From positions 1 to 21,133 of the IMG/VR virus record IMGVR_UViG_3300019360_000167: DNA of 21,133 nucleotides; one strand, given 5' to 3'. Each line of letters starts with the position of its first letter. The first letter of the stretch is position 1. This document shows, piece after piece, positions 15,418-20,815 of the stretch. The notes beneath the pieces were generated by a model that saw only the letters and a list, made by a program, of their open reading frames with translations, had not been told where the DNA came from and ran no database searches. A program made the translations under genes and the position numbers. This stretch comes from a virus.

Positions 15418-16524
15418 ATGAGTGGCGATCCACTGCCCGTCTACATGCCGCTGGCCGCGCCGCCACCGCCGGCGGGCACGCCACCGCGGGACCCCTTGAG
15501 GTACATCGAAGACCGGTTGGTGAATGCACTCGCGCGCGCCTTCGGCCTGCCGCCCCTGCGCCAGCCCGACCCGCGCGCATCGGCCTGGAGCGTGTCGCCT
15601 GGCGCGCCTTTCGCGCCGGGGGCGTTGCTGTCGGCGGAAGGCGGCGGACAGCGTCTGAAGCCCGGCGCTTCGCTGCCGGGACGAACGCCCAACCCCTACG
15701 ACTTCGGCTACGACGCGCTGGATCTGATCGCCGGATTCTCACCGCTGGCCGCCGTCAGGGATGCCGCAACCGAGTTCGAGAACGCACGCATGAAAAGTCA
15801 GGCTGGTGACGCTTTGGGCGCGGCTGGTGCTACGGGGCTCGGCCTGCTGGCGCTGGCGGGAATCGTGCCGCCGGGCAGGGCGGCGGCGGCGGCAAGGGAA
15901 GCGGCGCTCTTGAAACGGGCAACCGACGCGGCGCGCAAGGCCGATCTCGCCACGGACGAGGCGAGCCGTATGCAACGCCGGGCCGCAGGCGGCTATACCG
16001 CCGGCCTCTGGCGCGGTGGTACCGGCCCGGAGAGCGGCGTCTGGTTCACACCCGACAAGGCGTGGGCAACTGACTTCGCCGCGCGGTATGGCGGCACCGG
16101 CGACCTGCGGGAGTATGCGATACGGATGGGGCGCGAGTTCGACGCGCGCCAGACCCATAGCGCCACCGAACTCAAGCCAATTGCCGACGCGATCGCCAAA
16201 ATAGACCCGAAATTCGCAGGCCAGTTGATCGAGCACGCGGACGACTGGGGCGGCCGCATTCCAGGCCCTGCCGTTTGGTACCTGATGAAGCAAAACTTGG
16301 TCGATCCGTTCGGTCCGTTCGCACGCGCCGGCTACGATTCCATCAATGCCGGAAGGGAGGTCGTCGCCTTGCGACGGACGCAGGGGCAGGTGCGGGATGC
16401 TAACAGAGCGATGTTCAATCCGGCGCTGAGAAACAGCCCTAATCCGTTTGCCGCTGTCCTTCCGCCTGCGCTGACGTTCGGGGTGCTCTATCCCACCCTT
16501 CTCAGCGAGGAGCGGCCGCGATGA
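15418..16524 (+). CDS. Modular cargo protein with ADP-ribosyltransferase-like domain (A)
   Basis: ATG 15418 chosen over GTG 15415 for its 7-base distance from GGAGG; 368 residues. Order: Pro-rich N-terminus (1-100), Gly/Ala hydrophobic segment DALGAAGATGLGLLALAGIV (131-150), Ala-rich helix (154-190), then a domain with LWRGG (197-201), VWFTPDKAWATDFAARYG (208-225), AGYDSINAGREVVAL (304-318) and ANRAMFNPALR (328-338), and a short hydrophobic tail ending SEERPR. This order resembles ART-type domains of phage polyvalent proteins (aromatic-RGG, a WFT/FS plus A-F/Y segment, then GYD...evv). A catalytic Glu is not obvious, so activity is uncertain. The 19427 gene shares every motif. The 3' end overlaps a minus-strand gene by 37 bases. 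Confidence 0.72.
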   Translation: MSGDPLPVYMPLAAPPPPAGTPPRDPLRYIEDRLVNALARAFGLPPLRQPDPRASAWSVSPGAPFAPGALLSAEGGGQRLKPGASLPGRTPNPYDFGYDALDLIAGFSPLAAVRDAATEFENARMKSQAGDALGAAGATGLGLLALAGIVPPGRAAAAAREAALLKRATDAARKADLATDEASRMQRRAAGGYTAGLWRGGTGPESGVWFTPDKAWATDFAARYGGTGDLREYAIRMGREFDARQTHSATELKPIADAIAKIDPKFAGQLIEHADDWGGRIPGPAVWYLMKQNLVDPFGPFARAGYDSINAGREVVALRRTQGQVRDANRAMFNPALRNSPNPFAAVLPPALTFGVLYPTLLSEERPR

Positions 16525-16910
16525 TAGCTCACTCTGACCCCGTTCTTCGTGACGTAGCCGAAGGTGCCCCGCCCTTCGGCGATGGCCTCATCAATGCTGA
16601 CAGGAGCAAATCCGCCGAACCAGCCCCTGTGGACAAGAACATGGCGCTCACTCGGCGTACCCGGATGTGCCACGACGTAGCCTTCGTAGACGATGTCCGG
16701 CCCTTCCTCCGCCAGAGGGTCGAAGCGATACAGGTCGTGGAGGGTAAGCACGGAACCGGGAACTTCGGGTCGCGGAAAGGTGTAGCGACGCCCGTTGTCC
16801 TCGTCATCGCCGGGTGCGTCGTCGCCTCCGATGCGATCGCGGGCGCGCGCCGGGTTGTCCTTGGTGCTCTCAGGTTCTCGCATGGCTTGAATGATATTGC
16901 GGCGCGCCAT
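16488..16910 (-). CDS. Minus-strand small protein convergent with ART-like gene; unknown function
   Basis: 140 residues from ATG 16910; a TTG at 16919 and an ATG at 16883 are alternatives, none with a strong ribosome binding site. The first about 45 residues are charged and look disordered. The rest is sequence-like, with beta and aromatic segments (GSVLTLHDLYRFDPLAEE, IVYEGYVVAHPGTPSERH, VLVHRGWFGGFAPVSIDEAI, YVTKNGVRVSYHRG). Codons end mostly in G or C, as expected of a real gene here. It is the only convincing minus-strand gene in the virion operon and overlaps the 3' end of the ART-like gene tail to tail. The plus strand is also open here (16521-16985) with ATGA overlaps at both ends, but its composition is less protein-like. 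An immunity or regulatory role is a guess from position. Confidence 0.6.
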   Translation of the reverse strand: MARRNIIQAMREPESTKDNPARARDRIGGDDAPGDDEDNGRRYTFPRPEVPGSVLTLHDLYRFDPLAEEGPDIVYEGYVVAHPGTPSERHVLVHRGWFGGFAPVSIDEAIAEGRGTFGYVTKNGVRVSYHRGRSSLRRVG

Positions 16911-16981
16911 GAGGCGCAACTAACCTATGGTTGCACATCAGGAAAAGGTACCCGCAAAAGCAGCTTGATCGAGGTGCTGCG

Positions 16982-17344
16982 ATGACGCTGGTTCTCACCG
17001 GCCCGCCGCCGAGCTGGAAGGCGCAGCTGGAGAGCGAGGATCTCCAGAACGTCAAGCGTGGCGCCGAGTTCGTGAGCCTCACGGGCGTGGCTGCAACGCG
17101 CCTGGGCAGCGGCGACTGGATCTACATCGTCGACACCACGGCGGCCAACCGGCAGGTGATCCTGCCGCGCTCGGCCGACGAGGTCGGTCACCTGCATACC
17201 GTCAAGCGCATCAGCGGCGGGGGCAACACCTGCGTCGTGTCGAGCGAAGGCGGCAACCTCGACGGGTCGACCAGCTACAGCATCGCGACGCAGCACGTCG
17301 CCGTGGGCTTCTTCGCCGACGGCGAGAACTGGTGGGCAATCTAG
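16982..17344 (+). CDS. Phage virion beta-domain protein (fibre/baseplate-type)
   Basis: 120 residues from ATG 16982, with GAGGTG upstream. The pattern YIVDTTAANRQVILPRSA, GHLHTVKRISGGGNTCVV, GGNLDGSTSYSI, HVAVGFFADGENWWAI is the well-known small beta domain of phage tail-fibre and baseplate proteins (TVTLP..., YTVKK..., TIDG..., SDG.NW). Here it stands alone as a whole protein just before the tail-fibre gene, so it probably joins or caps the fibre. High third-position GC. A quasi-palindrome starts right after its stop. Confidence 0.78.
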   Translation: MTLVLTGPPPSWKAQLESEDLQNVKRGAEFVSLTGVAATRLGSGDWIYIVDTTAANRQVILPRSADEVGHLHTVKRISGGGNTCVVSSEGGNLDGSTSYSIATQHVAVGFFADGENWWAI

Positions 17345-17440
17345 AATGTCAGAAGACCAGAAGTTCAGAAGGCCAGAAATCGGAAGGAAAGGGAGCCAGC
17401 GCTTTTCTGGTTTCTGGCCTTCTGACTTCTGGTTTCTGAA
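17345..17440. repeat. Quasi-palindrome 4, between virion protein stop and fibre start
   Basis: The left arm (about 17349-17386) is made of CAGAAG-type units (TCAGAAGACCAGAAG, TTCAGAAGGCCAGAAA). The right arm (17402-17439) is its complement with a few differences. The loop of about 15 bases contains GGAAAGGGAG. It fills the whole gap: it starts at the base after the stop and ends at the base before the fibre ATG. Confidence 0.9.
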
Positions 17441-18658
17441 ATGAGCTACAGCCCACCCGGCACCGGCGGCGGCAGCGGCACCGGCGCCGTTGACTCGGTG
17501 TTCGGCCGCACCGGCGCGGTCGTGGCCGAGGCCGGCGACTACAGCGCCACCATGATCGCGTTCACGCCGGTCGGCGGCGTGGCGGCGACCACGGTGCAGG
17601 CCGCCATCGCCGAGCTGGACAGCGAGAAGCTCTCCAGCGCCTCGGCGGCCTCGGCCTATGCCGCGATCGCGCACGGGCACGACGCCGTCTCCGTCAGCTA
17701 TTCCGCCGGTGGCGGCATCGCGGCAACCAACGTCCAGGATGCGCTGGACGAGCTCGATGCCGAGAAGCTCTCCTCGGCCTCGGCAGCGACGGCGTATGCC
17801 GCCATCGGGCACGTCCATGCCGCGGGCTCGATCAGCTACTCCGCGTCGGGCGGCATCACTGCCACGACGGTGCAGGCCGCCATTGCCGAGCTGGACGCGG
17901 AGAAGCTGAGCAGCGCCAGCGCCGCGGTCGCCTATGCAGCCATCGGCCACGTGCACGCCGCCGCCTCGGTCAGCTACAGCGCCAGCGGCGGCATTGCGGC
18001 GACGACGGTGCAAGGTGCCATCGCCGAGCTCGACGCGGAGAAGATCGGCGGCATTGCCGTCACCGTCTACACCAGCGGCTCCGGCACCTACACGACGGCC
18101 GCCGGCGTGAAGTACCTGCTGGTCGAGATGGTCGGCGGCGGTGGCGGCGGCTCCGGCTCCGGCTCGGCGCCTGGTGCCGGCGGCAACGGCGGCACCAGCA
18201 CGTTCGGCGCTTCGCTGGTCTGCAATCCCGGCGCCGGCGCGGCGGTCGCTACTGTCGACTCCAACGGCGGCGCCGGCGGCACGGCGAGCGGTGGCGACGT
18301 CAACATCACCGGCTTGCGCGGCCAGGACGGCGCCGACGGCTACACCTTCCAGGACGGCGGCGCCGGTGGCGGCACGCCGTTCGGCAACCCGCCGGGCAAC
18401 ACGGCCTCGGGGCCGACGCGCACGCCGCCGTCGAACATCGGCTGCGGCGGCTCGGGCGGCGGCGCCGACGCGACGGCACCACCCGGCGGCGGCGGCGGTG
18501 GCGGCGGCTACCTGCGCAAGCTCATTGCTTCGCCCTCGGCGAGTTACGCCTGGCAGGTCGGCGCCGGCGGTGCGGCGGGGACGGTGGGCGGCGGCACGCA
18601 GCCGAAGGCAGGTGCCGCAGGCTCGTCCGGACTGATCATCGTGACGGCATTTTCGTGA
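17441..18658 (+). CDS. Tail fibre with 46-residue repeats and Gly-rich tip
   Basis: 405 residues. The N-terminal VDSVFGRTGAVVAEAGDYSA is a common motif at the virion-proximal part of phage fibres. Four repeats follow (residues about 38-205), each with GG.AATTVQAAIAELD.EKLSS and YAAIGHVHAA, a period of 46 residues; the fourth is cut short after the EK. From about 210, YTSGSGTYTTAAGVKYLLVEM leads into a Gly-rich domain with long Gly runs, likely a receptor-binding tip of the Gly-rich adhesin type, ending SSGLIIVTAFS. There is no Shine-Dalgarno before the start because the palindrome's pyrimidine-rich arm directly abuts the ATG. Role: host recognition. Confidence 0.88.
   Translation: MSYSPPGTGGGSGTGAVDSVFGRTGAVVAEAGDYSATMIAFTPVGGVAATTVQAAIAELDSEKLSSASAASAYAAIAHGHDAVSVSYSAGGGIAATNVQDALDELDAEKLSSASAATAYAAIGHVHAAGSISYSASGGITATTVQAAIAELDAEKLSSASAAVAYAAIGHVHAAASVSYSASGGIAATTVQGAIAELDAEKIGGIAVTVYTSGSGTYTTAAGVKYLLVEMVGGGGGGSGSGSAPGAGGNGGTSTFGASLVCNPGAGAAVATVDSNGGAGGTASGGDVNITGLRGQDGADGYTFQDGGAGGGTPFGNPPGNTASGPTRTPPSNIGCGGSGGGADATAPPGGGGGGGGYLRKLIASPSASYAWQVGAGGAAGTVGGGTQPKAGAAGSSGLIIVTAFS
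17560..18050 (+). repeat. 138-bp in-gene repeat encoding fibre shaft units
   Basis: The codons for SYS recur at about 17696, 17834 and 17972, exactly 138 bp apart, with a diverged first copy upstream. The copies keep amino-acid motifs better than bases. Confidence 0.85.
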
Positions 18659-18774
18659 GTCAGAAGACAGGCATCAGGCATCAGGGATCAGACAGGAGGA
18701 CGGAATGAAGATCGCGACGGCCAAAGCCGGGCAAGGCCTTTCTGATCCCCGATACCTGATCCCTGTCCTCTGAC
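18659..18774. repeat. Quasi-palindrome 5, directly after fibre stop codon
   Basis: The left arm (18659-18696) and right arm (18737-18774), 38 bases each, match at about 33 positions. Their units are GTCAGAAGACAGG and ATCAGGCATCAGGGATCAG, different from those of elements 3 and 4. The loop is 40 bases. It starts on the base after the fibre TGA. The left arm carries an AGGAGG (18694-18699) placed for a 22-codon frame (18705-18773) that reads through the right arm. Confidence 0.9.
18705..18773 (+). CDS. Possible 22-residue leader peptide in palindrome 5
   Basis: ATG 18705 with AGGAGG five bases upstream; the frame reads across the right arm and stops five bases before the next gene's ATG at 18779. 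Translation would keep the right arm open and couple to the downstream gene. The peptide has no recognisable features. Confidence 0.25.
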   Translation: MKIATAKAGQGLSDPRYLIPVL

Positions 18775-18778
18775 CGCC

Positions 18779-18943
18779 ATGTCACCGCAGGAACGACAGA
18801 TGATCGAGGAGCTCATGGACCGGCTCGCCCGGGCCGAGGCCGAGAATGCGCGCTCGCGCAAGACGGTCGCGGCGCTGATGCGCAAAGGCCTCCTGGCAGC
18901 CGAGGATCTCGATGAGGGAGGTGGCGATGTTCGCAATCCCTGA
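18779..18943 (+). CDS. Small helical protein of 54 residues
   Basis: From ATG 18779: charged and heptad-like (ERQMIEELMDRLARAEAENA), then RKTVAALMRKGLLAAEDLDE. It is almost certainly a single long helix or short coiled coil. Codon use is typical of the window. Its last 17 bases overlap the next gene. Coiled-coil peptides of this size in virion operons may act as chaperones, spacers or accessory proteins; no specific family recognised. Confidence 0.7.
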   Translation: MSPQERQMIEELMDRLARAEAENARSRKTVAALMRKGLLAAEDLDEGGGDVRNP

Positions 18944-19424
18944 CGTCTCTGCCCCCGTCAACGGCGCGCACTGGGCCATCGAGGGCGTGCCGGCTGCGAA
19001 TGCCCCGGTGCCGTGGCGCCGCTGCTGGGAGTTGCTGTCGCGTGCCGTCGAGCGCTACCAGAGACCGGACAAGTGGACCTCGGAGAGCCTGCTCGAGTCG
19101 GTCCGGGCCGGCAACTGCCAGCTCTGGATCGCATGGTCGTGGGATCGCCGCCGCGTCGAGGGCGCCGTCATCACGCGCATCCTCGAGAAGCCGCCGATGG
19201 CACCCGATGACCGCGTCTGCGAGGGCGTCCTGGTCGGCGGCGACCACATGGCCGAATGGGGCCCCGGCATGATGGGCCTGCTGAAGGCGTGGGCGCTGGA
19301 GCAGGGGTGCTCATACATCGGCGGCCCCGGTCGCAAGGGCTGGATGCGAGCGTTCGGATTCACCGAGGTCGGCACGACGCCGGAAGGGCTGCCGGTACTG
19401 GCGATGCCGTTGAGGCGGCACTGA
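18927..19424 (+). CDS. GNAT-like acyltransferase-type protein
   Basis: ATG 18927 (165 residues) is chosen over 18912 because GGGAGG lies 5 bases before it. An alpha/beta fold is suggested: WIAWSWDRRRVEGAVITRI (central strands), MGLLKAWALEQGCSYIGGPG (acyl-CoA binding helix-like region with GPGRKGW), then FGFTEVGTTPEGLPVLAMPL. This matches divergent GNAT proteins often found in phage structural clusters. The classical R/Q-x-x-G-x-G/A is only loosely met. Possible role: acylation of a virion component or of a host target. It precedes a cargo gene by two bases. Confidence 0.65.
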   Translation: MFAIPDVSAPVNGAHWAIEGVPAANAPVPWRRCWELLSRAVERYQRPDKWTSESLLESVRAGNCQLWIAWSWDRRRVEGAVITRILEKPPMAPDDRVCEGVLVGGDHMAEWGPGMMGLLKAWALEQGCSYIGGPGRKGWMRAFGFTEVGTTPEGLPVLAMPLRRH

Positions 19425-19426
19425 GC

Positions 19427-20413
19427 ATGGCTGAGTGGTGGGAGCTCCTGCAACTTGATCCGTTCGGCACGCTGGCGCCGTCGGGCCTTATGCGGGCGCC
19501 GCCGGGATATATGCCCGGCCAAGTGCCGGCGCTACGGACTGATGGAACGATCGTCCCCGGTGGGGAGCCCGGCAAGATCGGACCGCCGCCACCACCGCGG
19601 CCCGGGACGTTCAACTGGTGGGCCGATACCGCGCTCGGGTTCACGCCGTTCGGCGCGGCACAGGGCCTCGCGGAGGTGGTCGACGCGGCCGAGCGTGGGG
19701 CGCCGTGGGGCACGTTGGTGCCGCTCGGCGCGCTGGCGGCGCTTGGTGCCGTGCCGGGCGCGGGGGCGGCCGCCCGGACAACGAAACAGGTGAACAAGCT
19801 TGCATCGGAGATGGGCATGTCCACGACGCCGTTCTATCGCGGCGGCGTGGTGCCGGCTTCGCGCGAGTATGGCGGCGCGCACTTCTCGCGCGACCGTGAG
19901 TATGCCGAGAAGTTCTCCAGGCAGGGGGCCGGCCTTGGCCCGGAGCGCGGCGCAACCAACAAGGAGCTGCGCGAATTCCGCCTTGACCTCAGCAAGACCT
20001 TTGCCGACCAGGCGCCCGTCGACGCCGCGACATATGCCAGGCTGGTGGTGGCGGCGGAACCGAAGCTGGCAGCCGAATTGGTGGACATGATCGCACCGGG
20101 CAAGAATCCGGCATGGTTTAAGGAGTTTGCGCGACGCAACCCGGACATGATGGTTTCTGACAATGGCGCTCTGGTGCGGCAGGCCATCGAAGTCAGTTCG
20201 CGTAACCCCATCGCGCTCTTCAAACGAGCCGGTTTCGATGCGTTGGACTCCGGCCGCGATGTCCGAAAGTTGACGGGCGACGGCATCAGGCTGAAAGAGG
20301 CGGCGTTCGACCCGGCTAGGCGGAGCAGCCGCGACATCATGGCGTCACTGATGCTCGGCCTCCCCGTCGCCGGAGCCTTGGCCTGGGGGCCTCCAGAATG
20401 GCAGGAGGATTGA
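19427..20413 (+). CDS. Modular cargo protein with ADP-ribosyltransferase-like domain (B)
   Basis: 328 residues. N-terminal Trp/Pro-rich region (1-65), Gly/Ala hydrophobic segment TLVPLGALAALGAVPGAGAA (96-115), then FYRGG (136-140), AHFSRDREYAEKFSR (151-165), a helical insert (about 195-262), AGFDALDSGRDVRKL (268-282), AAFDPARRSSRDIMAS (292-307) and a hydrophobic tail. Each block has a counterpart in the same order in the 15418 protein: LWRGG, WFT...DFAAR, AGYDSINAGREVVAL, MFNPALRNS. I infer a shared ART-like effector fold of the phage polyvalent type, with E160 or E155 region residues as candidates but no certain catalytic Glu. Third-position GC is lower than in the structural genes. Confidence 0.72.
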   Translation: MAEWWELLQLDPFGTLAPSGLMRAPPGYMPGQVPALRTDGTIVPGGEPGKIGPPPPPRPGTFNWWADTALGFTPFGAAQGLAEVVDAAERGAPWGTLVPLGALAALGAVPGAGAAARTTKQVNKLASEMGMSTTPFYRGGVVPASREYGGAHFSRDREYAEKFSRQGAGLGPERGATNKELREFRLDLSKTFADQAPVDAATYARLVVAAEPKLAAELVDMIAPGKNPAWFKEFARRNPDMMVSDNGALVRQAIEVSSRNPIALFKRAGFDALDSGRDVRKLTGDGIRLKEAAFDPARRSSRDIMASLMLGLPVAGALAWGPPEWQED

Positions 20414-20554
20414 TTGGATCGTGGGCCACCCTGTCAGGGGCCTTATGACCGCCGGATCGAACTCGGCGGGGTCGTTGTCGTTGGCGGCGGAAACGATCAT
20501 GCAGAACGGTACCACGCCGCAGGGCATGCGACTACTCAGTCGCAGTTGTATTGA
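20414..20554 (+). CDS. Possible 46-residue remnant ORF with good ribosome binding site
   Basis: TTG at 20414, directly after the previous stop, with AGGAGG five bases upstream. The frame is Gly/Val-rich (IELGGVVVVGGG) and ends in DHAERYHAAGHATTQSQLY before a TGA. It looks like a fragment of a larger protein that has been cut off. An overlapping GTG frame at 20421 is an alternative reading. No family recognised. Confidence 0.3.
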   Translation: MDRGPPCQGPYDRRIELGGVVVVGGGNDHAERYHAAGHATTQSQLY

Positions 20555-20584
20555 TCAACTTTTGTACACGCGAGGTGACTTGGC

Positions 20585-20815
20585 ATGGCAAGCGGAGCCA
20601 ATCCACGGATAAACGAGGCGGCCCGTGCCTACATGGCCGACCCCAACTACCTGAAGACGGATGCGCCGAAGACAGCCGCGCGAATCCGCGAGTATGTCAG
20701 CCCAAACCCCCTGACCAATCGACACATTCAATTCAACTCGCTGCTGGCGGCTGCGGGTGTCCCGGCGGCTATCGGTTTCGGGACGCTGATGCCACAGATG
20801 GAGGAGAGATACTGA
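20585..20815 (+). CDS. Orphan C-terminal tail of the HExxH cargo protein
   Basis: 76 residues with GAGGTG seven bases before the ATG. Residues 11-76 align with residues 357-420 of the 10028 protein: EAARAYMADPNYLKT vs EAIRAYMTDPNYLKT, PNPLTNRHIQFNSLL vs PNPLTSRTIQFNSML, GFGTLMP in both, and a closing EER. The HExxH region is absent, so it cannot be an active protease. It is translationally coupled to the next gene (TGATG). It is either a decayed copy or a retained tail module that docks to the virion. Confidence 0.75.
   Translation: MASGANPRINEAARAYMADPNYLKTDAPKTAARIREYVSPNPLTNRHIQFNSLLAAAGVPAAIGFGTLMPQMEERY

Noticed and set aside
16521-16985. Plus-strand ORF with ATGA overlaps at both ends
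   Set aside because: Tempting by position, but its composition is less protein-like than the minus-strand reading; kept only as a caveat.
13275-18774. Short repeated units considered as a CRISPR array or intrinsic terminators
   Set aside because: Units are degenerate and palindromically paired with no regular unique spacers, and no T runs follow the stems.
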